The notes: generated by a model not told the origin, from the letters alone. A stretch of 64,000 bases of DNA from CAVVJA01 sp963801715 (GCA_963801715.1 CAWDGB010000020.1:124001-188000); one strand, 5' to 3'; shown: positions 29,322 through 38,320, counted from the first letter of the stretch. Translations and numbers: made by a program.

Positions 29322-29417
29322 GTCCGCGACGGTAGCGGATTCAGTTTCGTCGTCGGCCTGGCCAGGCGTGATCATCATGAGTTGGCCGCGGACTACCGTG
29401 ACGGGGTGACCCAGCCG

Positions 29418-30401
29418 ATGACCCGCCTCCGGCTGACCCAGTACGCCCACGGTGGGGGGTGTGCCTGCAAAATCCCGCCCGGCGAGCTGGAGGATCTGGT
29501 ACGAGGTCTGATCCCGGCAACGCCCGGTAGCGACCTGCTCGTCGGACTCGACAGCGGGGATGACGCGGCCGTCGTGCGTGTCCTGAACGGCACTGCGGTC
29601 GTCGCGACCGCCGATTTCTTCCCGCCCGTCGTCGACGACCCGTATGACTTCGGTCGGATCGCGGCTGCGAACGCGTTCTCCGACGTCTACGCGATGGGCG
29701 GCCGGCCCGTCGTTGCGCTGAATTTGGTGGGCTGGCCGCGAGACGTGCTGCCGGCGGGCGTCATGGCCGAGATCTTGCGCGGCGGTGCCGAGATCGCCCG
29801 CGCCGCCGGGTGTCACCTGGCCGGCGGCCACAGCATCGACGACCCGGAGCCGAAGTACGGACTTGCCGTAACCGGCCTCGCCGACCCCGACCGGTTGCTA
29901 CGTAACGATGCTGCCTGCGCCGGCCAACCAATCAGCCTGACCAAGCCGCTGGGCATCGGCGTGCTCAACAATCGCCACAAGGTCACGGGCGAGATGTTTC
30001 CGCAAGCCGTCGACGCCATGGTTGCCCTCAACGACGTGGCCTCGGCGACCGCCCTCGAGGCGGGAATTCGCGCGGCCACCGATGTCACCGGATTCGGTCT
30101 GCTCGGCCACTTGTTCAAAATGGCCCGAGCGTCTGGTGTCGGTGCAGTGATCGACGCGGCCGCCCTGCCCTACCTGGACGGCGCGCGCGAGGCGGTGCGC
30201 GACGGATACGTCAGCGGGGGGACGCGCCGCAACCTGCAATGGGTGCGTCCGCACCTGCGGGCCAGCGTCACGGAAGAGGAGCTGTTGTTGCTCGCCGACG
30301 CGCAGACGAGTGGCGGGTTGCTCGTGGCCGGCGAGCTGGCCGGGGCCACCGTGATCGGTGAGTTCGTGCCGCGAGGGGCGTCCGCGCTGGAGGTGCGCTG
30401 A
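29418..30401 (+). CDS. selD: Selenophosphate synthetase SelD
   Basis: A 327-residue enzyme making monoselenophosphate, the selenium donor for SelA, from selenide and ATP. The catalytic loop YAHGGGCACKIPP has Cys (not Sec) and Lys; GLDSGDDAAV, AANAFSDVYAMGGRPVVALN, AGGHSIDDPEPKYGLAV and TDVTGFGLLGH are family blocks. An in-frame ATG at 29283 lies inside tRNA-Sec, so the start must be GTG 29406 or ATG 29418; I prefer ATG 29418, with GGGGTG upstream and an N-terminus of normal length. It is divergent from selC-selA-selB. Confidence 0.95.
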   Translation: MTRLRLTQYAHGGGCACKIPPGELEDLVRGLIPATPGSDLLVGLDSGDDAAVVRVLNGTAVVATADFFPPVVDDPYDFGRIAAANAFSDVYAMGGRPVVALNLVGWPRDVLPAGVMAEILRGGAEIARAAGCHLAGGHSIDDPEPKYGLAVTGLADPDRLLRNDAACAGQPISLTKPLGIGVLNNRHKVTGEMFPQAVDAMVALNDVASATALEAGIRAATDVTGFGLLGHLFKMARASGVGAVIDAAALPYLDGAREAVRDGYVSGGTRRNLQWVRPHLRASVTEEELLLLADAQTSGGLLVAGELAGATVIGEFVPRGASALEVR

Positions 30402-30476
30402 TCCGCCTGATCGCCAGCGGTTGCTATAGCGATAGTTGCGTTGAGGACTAATCTGAACGGGTTGAAGGGACAGACC

Positions 30477-30989
30477 ATGCCAGAGCCCCAAGGCGAAGAG
30501 CTCGACCGGATCCGGGAACGGCGCGAGGAGTTGCGCGGCAAGTATCTGGCCAGGGATCGGCAATCTACGGCGCGCGGAATCCATCATGTCGCGCTCATAT
30601 GCCGTGACGTCCAGCAAACGATCAACTTCTACCAGGAGCTGCTCGGCTTCCCGTTGGTCGAGATGGTTGAGAATCGCGACTACACCGGATCAACCCACTT
30701 CTTCTTCGACGTCGGGCATGGCAACCTCCTGGGCTTTTTCGACTTTCCCGGCCACGAGCACCCTGACTTCCACGAGACGATCGGCGGCATCCAGCACATT
30801 GCCATTTCGGTCAACGAGGAGCAGTTCCAGGCGGCCAAGCGAAAGCTGGACGAGGCGGGCATCGAATATCTCGGGCCGGATCGCGGCGTCGAGGACAGCC
30901 TCTATCTGCGTGACCCGAACGGTGCCGGCATCGAGCTGTACAACGAGCGGATCGGCGTCTTCGATGGCGTTCGCCTGACCGAGTCTTAG
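30477..30989 (+). CDS. VOC family protein
   Basis: A 170-residue protein with an Arg/Glu-rich N-terminal helix (about 1-30) before a VOC domain: GIHHVALICRDVQQTINFY, FDVGHGNLLGFFDF, IQHIAISVNEEQFQ and YLRDPNGAGIELYNE. The His and Glu residues are the usual metal ligands. ATG 30477 has an AGGGA site. It follows selD by 75 bases in the same direction, but no link to selenium metabolism is visible and it contains no in-frame TGA. Substrate unknown. Confidence 0.87.
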   Translation: MPEPQGEELDRIRERREELRGKYLARDRQSTARGIHHVALICRDVQQTINFYQELLGFPLVEMVENRDYTGSTHFFFDVGHGNLLGFFDFPGHEHPDFHETIGGIQHIAISVNEEQFQAAKRKLDEAGIEYLGPDRGVEDSLYLRDPNGAGIELYNERIGVFDGVRLTES

Positions 30990-31084
30990 TTGCCGTTGAC
31001 CGGGCCTTTCCCAAGGGTCGGTGTGTGTCGTTTCGCGGCGGATAGCAGCAGTCTGAGCAACGGCCGTTACCAAGGAGGGTCGGC

Positions 31085-31897
31085 ATGAGCAAGTGGAACG
31101 CCATGACCTACGAGGGGAAGGACACAATCCTCGCCGTCGTGCGCAACGAGGCCACCCAGTTCTTCGCGATGGCCGACAGCGACGACGCCTGGGAAGCCCC
31201 TACCGGGGCGGGGCACTGGCAGGTTCGAGATGCTATTGCCCACCTCGTTGACACCACCGAGTCCTACTTCGTCGCGTTCGACAGTGCTCGCGCAAATGCG
31301 GAGATGCCACCGGCCTACGGACTGCCTCGCATGGCAGCGCGCGTGGACGAACAGGCGCTGGCGCTGCGGTCGGAACCACGGGTAGCGCTCCTCGACCGGC
31401 TGCGCACGGACTTCGACAAAATGATGGGGATCTTCGACGGGTTGTCCGAGGAGGACTGGACCGGCCTTATCGTGTCGCACTTCTACATGGGTCCACTTCC
31501 TTCGTTCTTCTACCCGGCCTTCCAGCTGATGGACTACGGGGTGCACTCATGGGACATCCGGCAGGGCACCGGCCGAGCGCACGGATTGTCCGGCGACGCG
31601 GCCGACCTGCTCGTTCCGTTCATGTTCGTCCTCTGGAAGTACACGACAGCTGGCGACAGCCAGCGCAGCGATATCGGCATCCGAATAACGTCCGGCCCCA
31701 ACGCGGGTGACACTCGGGTGACCATCGGTCCGGACGGGATGTCTTATGAGCCGGCGGACGTCTCCGACCTGGACACTGTTCTGGAATTCGACCCCGGCAG
31801 TTTCGTGCTCACCGCATTCGGCCGGAGCAACTCCGGCACGATACGGGGCGATCGAGCCAACGCGGACCGCTACCTCAACCTGTTCTTCCGGATCTGA
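31085..31897 (+). CDS. Maleylpyruvate isomerase-family mycothiol-dependent enzyme
   Basis: A 270-residue DinB/YfiT-fold protein. The metal-binding pattern is present: the first His in WQVRDAIAHLVDTTESY and HxxD in YGVHSWDIRQG. A C-terminal domain (about 190-270) with FVLTAFGRSNSGTIRGDRANADRYL resembles an SCP2-like module. Such enzymes use mycothiol, which fits an actinomycete. ATG 31085 with an AAGGAGG site. Specific substrate not known. Confidence 0.87.
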   Translation: MSKWNAMTYEGKDTILAVVRNEATQFFAMADSDDAWEAPTGAGHWQVRDAIAHLVDTTESYFVAFDSARANAEMPPAYGLPRMAARVDEQALALRSEPRVALLDRLRTDFDKMMGIFDGLSEEDWTGLIVSHFYMGPLPSFFYPAFQLMDYGVHSWDIRQGTGRAHGLSGDAADLLVPFMFVLWKYTTAGDSQRSDIGIRITSGPNAGDTRVTIGPDGMSYEPADVSDLDTVLEFDPGSFVLTAFGRSNSGTIRGDRANADRYLNLFFRI

Positions 31898-31911
31898 CCT
31901 GAGCAGCGCAA

Positions 31912-32325
31912 CTAAGCGGCTGGGCTCGTGCAGGCAGCATCGCAAAACGGCAGCCGAGCCGATCGGGTACATACGCACAGCGCCATCCGGGTATCCCGGA
32001 CTGCTGGGAATGTTCCGCGCAGCGCGATGTCACCCCGCAGCAGTATCGGTCCGCCCTCGATAACGGTGACGGTGGTCGGTATGTCCGGTGCTTCCTCTGG
32101 ACCGTCGGCTAGCCGATAGTGCAACGCGCCGCTTGGACAGCGCCTAACGACCTCCGCGATATCCTCGGCTGTGCCGTTCGTCGGTTGGATCCACGGCCGC
32201 CGCTCGACATCGAACACGCTCGGCGCACCCCGTACGCACTCAGCGAAGTGACGGCACCGGCTGCTGTCGAAATAGACAGTGATCTCGTCGCTGGTGTACG
32301 CCCGGCCGGCCGGCTCGGCGGTCAT
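31912..32325 (-). CDS. Iron-sulfur protein: Fer4_19-like domain plus variant CDGSH domain
   Basis: A 137-residue two-domain Fe-S protein. The first half has the divergent mono-cluster pattern SSRCRHFAECVRGAPSVF...VRRCPSGALHY. The second half is CDGSH-like: C117-V-C119, PFC128 and then DAAC132. The canonical CDGSH His is replaced by Cys, so a four-Cys [2Fe-2S] site is possible. Its ATG overlaps the TGA of the upstream GNAT gene (ATGA). Redox role presumed; partner unknown. Confidence 0.85.
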   Translation of the reverse strand: MTAEPAGRAYTSDEITVYFDSSRCRHFAECVRGAPSVFDVERRPWIQPTNGTAEDIAEVVRRCPSGALHYRLADGPEEAPDIPTTVTVIEGGPILLRGDIALRGTFPAVRDTRMALCVCTRSARLPFCDAACTSPAA

Positions 32326-32642
32326 GTGTTCGACCGGATGAAACGTCCCCGGAATCGCTCGTCGACGAGATCCACGAATTCGTCATGCCGGCGGATGTAA
32401 CCGGCTATGAACGGGCACTGCGGGATGACGTGCTTGCCCTGTCGCCGTACGTCACTGAGTGCCCCGCGCGCGAGCGCACTCCCAACGCCATGACCCTCGT
32501 AGTCAGGATCTATCTCGGTGTGGAAGAAAATCACGAGGTCGGGCTCGGTTCGATAAAGCGAGAACCCGGCCAGGCTACCGTCGACGAATACTTCATACCG
32601 GTGGTCGCTCGGGTTGTCGCGCACCTCGATCTGCTCAGTCAT
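32322..32642 (-). CDS. Small GNAT N-acetyltransferase (YjdJ type)
   Basis: A 106-residue minimal GNAT. It has VFVDGSLAGFSLYR, HTEIDPDYEGHGVGSALARGAL (acetyl-CoA pyrophosphate loop) and VIPQCPFIAGYIRRHDEFVDL, a close match to the YjdJ/GTNAT10-like family. ATG 32642. Coupled through ATGA to the Fe-S protein gene downstream, an arrangement suggesting joint function. Acceptor substrate unknown. Confidence 0.88.
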   Translation of the reverse strand: MTEQIEVRDNPSDHRYEVFVDGSLAGFSLYRTEPDLVIFFHTEIDPDYEGHGVGSALARGALSDVRRQGKHVIPQCPFIAGYIRRHDEFVDLVDERFRGRFIRSNT

Positions 32643-32777
32643 CAGTCAACCTCGACCCGCTCCTGCACCCCACCAAACGCTACGCGTTTCGCGGGGGCCC
32701 CGCTCCTCGGCGCCCGCGACGCCTGTGCTGCTCACTCGCTCATCACCCGATCATGCCTGATGTGTCGTGCATCTGTG

Positions 32778-33611
32778 CTAGTTGATCAGCGTCGCCGCGT
32801 GGTCGGGGACGGTCTTGAACAGCTCGCGCGGTGGCCGGGCGTAGTCCGACGCCGGCGGGCGGTCCGGCAGTTCGAGCGCCCGCCGTGGCACCTCCCGGTA
32901 CGGCACGCTGGATACCAGGTGCGCAATCATGTTGAGCCGGGCGCGGCGTTTGTCCTCGGCCTCGACCACCCACCACGGTGCCACCGACGTGTCGGTGTGC
33001 ACGAACATTTCGTCCTTGGCGCGCGAATAGTCCGCCCACCGGGTGATCGACTCAAGATCCATCGGCGAGAGCTTCCATTGCCGCATCGGGTCGGCTAGCC
33101 GCTTGCGGAACCGGCGCTCTTGCTCCTCATCGCTGACCGAGAACCAGTACTTGCGCAGGATGATTCCGTCGTCGACGAGCAATTGCTCGATCACCGGACA
33201 CTGCGCGAGAAACCGGCGGTGCTGCTCGGGGGTGCAGAATCCCATCACTCGTTCGACCCCGGCCCGGTTGTACCAGGACCGGTCCATGAGGACGATTTCC
33301 CCCGCAGCCGGCAGGTGCTCGACATAGCGCTGGAAGTACCACTGGGTCCGCTGACGCTCGGTCGGAGCGGGCAGGGCGACGATCCGCGCGACCCGGGGAT
33401 TCAGGAACTCGGTGACGCGTTTGATCGTGCTCCCCTTACCCGCCGCGTCGCGTCCTTCGAAAACGACGAGTACCCGGGCTCCGGACGTGCGAACCCACTC
33501 CTGCATGTTCACGAGCTCACTTTGCAGGCGAGCCAACTCGCGCTCGTAGGTGCGCCGTGGGATCTTCTCCAGCGCATCCGACGAGGCGGCCCGATTCTGC
33601 TTGCTGGCCAT
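32778..33611 (-). CDS. ppk2: Polyphosphate kinase 2
   Basis: A 277-residue P-loop kinase transferring phosphate between polyphosphate and nucleotides. Walker A is FEGRDAAGKGST (51-62), Walker B and the lid are LMDRSWYNRAGVERVMGFC, and KLSPMDLESITRWADYSRAKDEMF is a family block. The ATG at 33611 is supported by GGAGGAGCG and removes a 43-codon low-complexity extension. The single-domain length fits PPK2 class I. Monocistronic. Confidence 0.92.
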   Translation of the reverse strand: MASKQNRAASSDALEKIPRRTYERELARLQSELVNMQEWVRTSGARVLVVFEGRDAAGKGSTIKRVTEFLNPRVARIVALPAPTERQRTQWYFQRYVEHLPAAGEIVLMDRSWYNRAGVERVMGFCTPEQHRRFLAQCPVIEQLLVDDGIILRKYWFSVSDEEQERRFRKRLADPMRQWKLSPMDLESITRWADYSRAKDEMFVHTDTSVAPWWVVEAEDKRRARLNMIAHLVSSVPYREVPRRALELPDRPPASDYARPPRELFKTVPDHAATLIN

Positions 33612-33769
33612 CGCTCCTCCTACCAGTGGGCCAATGGGGCAGCCATCCGAGCTTGATCGTCCCACTCTTCGTCGACGTTCGACTGTCTGCGGGACCAGCC
33701 GGGAGCTGTCCGAGGTCCGCCGTGGGCGAACGGCGGGCACACCCCGGCCTCGCCAAGGGTTGACGGAGC

Positions 33770-34699
33770 ATGGACGAGGACGACCAGGACGCGTTCGACG
33801 CCTACTCCGCGGCGGTGGTGCGGGTGGCGGAGCGGGTGCTGCCCAGCGTGGCGAGCCTGCTCGTTCGGACGAACCGTGGCAGTGGGGCCGGAAGCGCGAG
33901 CGTGCTGACCGCTGACGGATTCCTGCTCACCAGTGCCCACGTCGTCGAGGGTGCAGATTCAGCTGAGGCCGCGTTCACCGACGGAACCGAAGTACGCGCT
34001 GATGTCGTCGGACGAGACCCGCTGTCCGATCTCGCCGTGTTGCGGGCCCGTGGGGAGGTTCCGGCTCCAGTCACGCTAGGCGACGCGACTGCCCTCCGGG
34101 TCGGTCAGCTCGTCGTTGCTCTCGGGAACCCGCTGGGGCTTGCCGGCAGCGTGACGGCGGGCATCGTGTCCGCCCTCGGCCGATCACTGCCCACCCGGTC
34201 CGGCCGGGTCGTGGACGAGGTGATCCAGACCGATGCGGCGCTGAACCCCGGCAACAGTGGGGGCGTCCTCGCCAACAGCGCCGGTCGGATGGTCGGGGTC
34301 AACACCGCCGTTGCCGGAATAGGAGTTGGGCTTGCCGTGCCCATCAATGCGACAACGAGGGCGCTCATCACGACACTGATGACCCATGGCCGGGTACGAC
34401 GCGCCTGGCTGGGCCTGGCCGGTGCGCAGTCGCCGCTGCCTCCGCCGTTGGTCGCCAAGCTGGGCCGACGGTCCGGGCTGCGGGTCGCCCAGGTCATAGC
34501 GGGCAGTCCGGCCGACCAGGCTGGCCTGCGGGTCGGAGACATCGTCGTCGCCGTCGGTGGCGAGGACATCGTCGGCAGCACAGCGATCCAACGGCTCATG
34601 GTCGAGCACGTCATCGGCCGACGCCTGGAAATCACGGTCTGGCGCAACGGCGCGCTGGTCGACGTCATCGCGGTGCCCCGGGAATTGGCCGACGCCTGA
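33770..34699 (+). CDS. Trypsin-like serine protease of the HtrA/DegP type, no membrane anchor
   Basis: A 309-residue protease with catalytic triad His57 (SAHVVE), Asp87 (SDLAV) and Ser163 (NPGNSGG), followed by a PDZ domain (about 225-305: GLRVAQVIAGSPADQAGLRVGDIVV). Unlike most actinobacterial HtrA proteins it has neither signal peptide nor N-terminal membrane helix, so it appears cytoplasmic or non-classically exported. ATG 33770 is chosen; the site upstream (GGAGC) is modest. Role in protein quality control is inferred. Confidence 0.88.
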   Translation: MDEDDQDAFDAYSAAVVRVAERVLPSVASLLVRTNRGSGAGSASVLTADGFLLTSAHVVEGADSAEAAFTDGTEVRADVVGRDPLSDLAVLRARGEVPAPVTLGDATALRVGQLVVALGNPLGLAGSVTAGIVSALGRSLPTRSGRVVDEVIQTDAALNPGNSGGVLANSAGRMVGVNTAVAGIGVGLAVPINATTRALITTLMTHGRVRRAWLGLAGAQSPLPPPLVAKLGRRSGLRVAQVIAGSPADQAGLRVGDIVVAVGGEDIVGSTAIQRLMVEHVIGRRLEITVWRNGALVDVIAVPRELADA

Positions 34700-34823
34700 G
34701 CGAGCGAGCATCGCAGGTGCGCGGCGAGCGGATGATGAGCGGGGTGCATGTGCGCGCACGCGATGAGGTTTGCTAATGAGCGGATCCCGCCTGGCGGGCC
34801 GGGTAGACCGGTAGGTTCGCGGG

Positions 34824-36126
34824 GTGGCGCGGCATCGTGCGAAGACGGCTAAGCCGGACGGCGCTGTGGTTTTCTCCGGACTGATCGGCGCTGGAGCCGG
34901 TGCGGCCTGGACCGCGCATCGCGGCTGGCGAGCGGCAGCGATCGGGGCGATCGCCGGCGCGGTTGGGCTGGCGAGCTCGGAACGGGTGGCGCGGCGCCGG
35001 CAACGCGTTGGGGAGCTCCCTCCGCTATGGCAGCGCATCGCCGTAACTGCGGCGTTGGTGGGCCCGCTCGGCTGGATTGGCGGCCGCGCGACCAGGGCGG
35101 GGCCGGTCTCGGTCGGCACCGCGACCGGTGCGCTGGCGGGACTGCTCGGTGTCCGGCCGCAGAAGGTCGTGCTCGGTCCTTTCTTCGGAGCGACGGTCGG
35201 CTGGATCCTCGGCGCGCGTGGGCGGCCGGTGCCGGCATCGATCGTGGCCAGCGTGACCATGCTCGCCTACCGAGTTGTCTCGCCGCTTGTCTTCCGCGAC
35301 CCGCAGGTCACCCTGCTGGCTGAGGAGGCACCGCCGGAGGACTTGCCGTTCGTCGTTCCGTTGGAATCTCGGGCCCGGTACGTCGGGACCGGGTACGTTC
35401 GCGAGCTTGCCAAGGTCATCGGTGGCAGCTACGTGGCCGATGCGGCAGACGTCGGCATCATCGCGTCCCTCGACGAGTTGGCCGGACCCGGATTCGACCC
35501 GGGTGGCGTTGACCCTCGGGTGCGGGAATTCTACGAACACACCACTCGGTTCACGCTGGACATTGTCCCGCATTGGCGGCTGTGGGTGCGGCCCGGCTAC
35601 CTGCTTTACCGCACTCTGGTCGCCCGGCCGCTCGGGCAGGCCAACGTGCCGATGAATCAGCGGGAAATGCAACGCGGGATACGCAGCCGAATCGACACGA
35701 TCACCCGGGCGGGCGAAGACGCTGTGGCGATTCGTGGCTGGATCCGATCGTTCACCGACACCGATGAGCCGATCTACGTGGGCATCTACACGACGTACCG
35801 GAATGGCGGCAGGGGCTACGTCAGCGTTGGCTTTCCGGTCCCGCAGGGGAGCTTCACGGCAACGCTGCTGCCCAGGCCGCGCCCTGGCGGCGGCCTGGTG
35901 CTGACGAGCCGTAGCGACCTCGACCAGCCCGGCCACTACCTGAGCTATATCGACCCCACGACCAGAGACCTCACCACGCTGGCCGTCCACGGATTCGCCG
36001 AACAGCTCGATGTCTATGTGCAGGACGACGAGCTGCGGGCGGATCATGCGTTCTGGGTCTTCGGTCATGCCTTTCTTGCGGCTGGAGTACCGCATGCACC
36101 GAAAGGCGGCCACCCCCGAGTCGTGA
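34824..36126 (+). CDS. Conserved membrane-associated protein of unknown function (frame break)
   Basis: About 434 residues from a GTG start. The N-terminal ~150 residues hold several Gly/Ala-rich hydrophobic helices; the remainder is soluble, with YVGTGYVRELAKVIGG, FYEHTTRFTLDIVPHWRLW and WIRSFTDTDEPIYVGIYTTY. I do not recognise the family. At about 36070 the frame slips: the natural end is FLRLEYRMHRKAATPES and TGA at 36124-36126, whereas the unshifted frame runs another 560 bases through a palindromic repeat and an antisense gene, which I reject as coding. Confidence 0.65.
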
Positions 36127-36147
36127 TCGGTACTTGGACACACCCAG

Positions 36148-36200
36148 TCGTGATCTTGGACTTGCGGCCAGACAGCGACGATAAGTCCGAGATCATCGAC
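36148..36200. repeat. Dispersed palindromic element, copy 2
   Basis: GATCTTGGACTT (36152-36163) and AAGTCCGAGATC (36183-36194), one G-T pair from perfect, with a 19-base spacer as in copy 1 at 9345-9387. Flanks TCGT and ATCG are shared too. Like copy 1 it lies between the 3' ends of convergent genes. A partial left-arm-like sequence (TCGTGATCGGTACTTGGAC) lies just upstream at 36121-36139. Confidence 0.75.
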
Positions 36201-36236
36201 GGGAGAGGGACCGGGCGACACTTCCCTCGCGCGACA

Positions 36237-36533
36237 CTAGCGAAAGCGACACGGCCGAAGCGACGAGAGCGTTTCGGTGCCTACCGCGCCGGCCACCGAT
36301 CCGACGGTGCGGGCGCCGCAGTCGCATATGACTCTCTCCACCCCAGCCGATCGGCCGTCGGCGTCCTCGGTGTAGAAGCGATCCTGGCCGAACCGCATCG
36401 AGAACAGGACCTCGGTCATGGTCCAGCGTTCCTCGGCCTTGCGCGGATTGTCTCCGGTACCGATCGCGACGATGTGCCGGTGCCCGTCGTCGAAGGTCTG
36501 CCACTCCACGCAGACCACGCGGTATGCCGCCAC
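36237..36533 (-). CDS. DUF3892-like small protein
   Basis: A 98-residue protein matching the DUF3892 pattern: YRVVCVEWQTFDDGHRHIVAIGTG near the start, a Trp, FYTEDADGRSAGVERVICDCGARTVGSVA and a Leu-Arg-Pro-Cys end. GTG 36533. It begins ten bases after the LtrA stop in the same direction, so the two probably share a transcript. Function unknown. Confidence 0.75.
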   Translation of the reverse strand: MAAYRVVCVEWQTFDDGHRHIVAIGTGDNPRKAEERWTMTEVLFSMRFGQDRFYTEDADGRSAGVERVICDCGARTVGSVAGAVGTETLSSLRPCRFR

Positions 36534-36542
36534 CGCGACAGC

Positions 36543-37736
36543 CTACGATTGGCCGCGCGTTGGGCTGTCCGGGGCTGGGACCAGGTCGCTGCGACCGACC
36601 TCGAACGTGCTGCGGCTCTGGATCCGATCGGCGACGGCAAGCGCAACCAGGAGGAGAACGACGCAGCCGGCCAGGGTGACAGCTGAGACGTGCGGGGCGA
36701 GCAATCCCATGAGCGCCAGCACGACGACGACCGCAATTCGCGTCCAGGGCACCACTCGCCACACGATCGCCTTGAACAGTGCATGACCGGTGACGAACAA
36801 CGCGGTCCCGCCGAGAATGAGCCACCGAACCGGGACATCCGCGACCTCGGTGGGGTGCAGAAGCACTTCCTCGTCTCCAGCAGCGATGACGATGATTCCC
36901 GCGATCATCACCGGGTGGACCAGAGTGTAGGCGGAGCGGCCGAGCCGCCCTGGGTCGTCCGATTCGGCAATGATGCGCGCGGCATCGTCCGCGCTGCGGT
37001 CGAAGTAGATCCACCACAGCGACACCGCTCCGGCGAAAGCGACGACGAAGGCGGCAACGGTCGCGGCTCCGTCGCTGTGGTCAGCGAACGTAGCGCCGGT
37101 GACCACGATGGACTCGCCGAGCGCGATGAGCATGAAAGCCTGGCACCGCTCGGCGAAGTGACCGCCCTCGATTGTCCAGTCCTGCGTCACCGAGCGGCCG
37201 AGTCCGGGAGTGTAGAAGCCGACCCACCCGCCTATGAAGTCCACCAAAATCGCGGTTAGCCACAGCACCTCGCGCCACCGCTCGTCGGCGAACCCGCCGG
37301 CGACCGCGAGCGCGCCGCTGACCACGCACCACGCGAGGATTCGCTGGAAGTTGCGCTGAAGCCGTTCCCCTCGCAAGGCGATCACCGTGTACGCGCTGCG
37401 CCCGATCTGCATGGCCGCATACGCCCCGCCAACCGCGAGGCCTCGGTCGCCGAATGCCTCGGGCAGCCCGGTAGACATCACGAGGCTGGCGAGCATCAGG
37501 GCTATCAGCATGAGCCGGGTAGGAGTGCGGTCCGGGTCGAGCCAGTTCGTGACCCACGTCGTGTACGCCCAGACCAGCCACACCATGCCGAGCAGGAGTG
37601 CGGTCTGCAGCGCGCCCTCGACCGTTAGATGGTTGAGCAATCCGTGCGACAACTGGGTGACCGCGAAGACATAGACCAAGTCGAAGAACAGCTCGATGTT
37701 GGTGACCCGCTGATCGCCGTCGCGGGATCGCAGCAT
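36543..37736 (-). CDS. Low temperature requirement A (LtrA) family membrane protein
   Basis: A 397-residue polytopic membrane protein with about ten helices. LtrA marks include NIELFFDLVYVFAVTQLSH at the start, HFAERCQAFMLIALGESIVVTGATF in the middle and SLWWIYFDRSADD. First described in Listeria as needed for growth at low temperature; transport activity is unproven. ATG 37736 with a weak ribosome site. Followed by the DUF3892 gene. Confidence 0.92.
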   Translation of the reverse strand: MLRSRDGDQRVTNIELFFDLVYVFAVTQLSHGLLNHLTVEGALQTALLLGMVWLVWAYTTWVTNWLDPDRTPTRLMLIALMLASLVMSTGLPEAFGDRGLAVGGAYAAMQIGRSAYTVIALRGERLQRNFQRILAWCVVSGALAVAGGFADERWREVLWLTAILVDFIGGWVGFYTPGLGRSVTQDWTIEGGHFAERCQAFMLIALGESIVVTGATFADHSDGAATVAAFVVAFAGAVSLWWIYFDRSADDAARIIAESDDPGRLGRSAYTLVHPVMIAGIIVIAAGDEEVLLHPTEVADVPVRWLILGGTALFVTGHALFKAIVWRVVPWTRIAVVVVLALMGLLAPHVSAVTLAGCVVLLLVALAVADRIQSRSTFEVGRSDLVPAPDSPTRGQS

Positions 37737-37827
37737 GGAGGCGAACGCTGTCGATTCATGCGCACCAGTATCTGGCCCGGAAGGATCCGGTCCCCTAGCC
37801 CGGTTGCTGCTGTTGGATTCGGAAAGC

Positions 37828-38265
37828 TCAGGGCACGACGGTGACCGGCCACCGGGCGATCTTCACCAGGCGGGAGGCGATCGATCCCATCCACCGGTGT
37901 CCGCCGCTCGTCGAGGCGCCAACGATGACTGCGTCGACGCGCAGTTCGTCGGCGACGTGGACGATCTCGGTGAATGGATCACCCGATCGCTCCAGGAACG
38001 TGACCTGCAGGCCGAGGCGGGGCGCCTGCGCGTTGATCTCGGCTCGGATCTGCTCGGCGATCGCGTGATTCATCTGGACGGCAGCGCCGGCCGCGGCCGG
38101 CATGGCCGCCACGAGCGGGTTCATCTCGCCGACGAATAAGCAGATGATGCGGGATCCCTGGCGACGGGCCAGCCCGGCAGCATATGCGCCGGCGCGCAGT
38201 GAGGTCTCCGAGTTGTCCATAGCAACGAGGATGCGGCTCGGACCGTCCGTCCCCAGTTCGAACAC
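37828..38265 (-). CDS. Universal stress protein family (UspA fold)
   Basis: A 145-residue single-domain USP. RILVAMDNSETSLRAGAYAAGLA forms the start of the nucleotide pocket, and VDAVIVGASTSGGHRWMGSIASRLVKIARWPVTVVP matches the ATP-binding G-2x-G-9x-G(S/T) pattern only approximately. GTG 38265. It lies between the GNAT gene upstream and LtrA downstream, all on the minus strand. Role in stress survival inferred from family. Confidence 0.9.
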   Translation of the reverse strand: MFELGTDGPSRILVAMDNSETSLRAGAYAAGLARRQGSRIICLFVGEMNPLVAAMPAAAGAAVQMNHAIAEQIRAEINAQAPRLGLQVTFLERSGDPFTEIVHVADELRVDAVIVGASTSGGHRWMGSIASRLVKIARWPVTVVP

Positions 38266-38320
38266 AGAAAGACCCCATCACACCTGCGGGTGATGTTCCA
38301 GATAGCGATCGGGGACGTGG

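Noticed and set aside
29283..29417. Upstream ATG for selD
   Set aside because: The codons lie within and just beyond tRNA-Sec on the opposite strand; SelD homology starts at about 29418.
36127..36686. Continuation of the membrane-protein frame past 36126
   Set aside because: It runs through the palindromic repeat and antisense to the DUF3892 gene; a one-base shift restores a natural ending and TGA at 36126.
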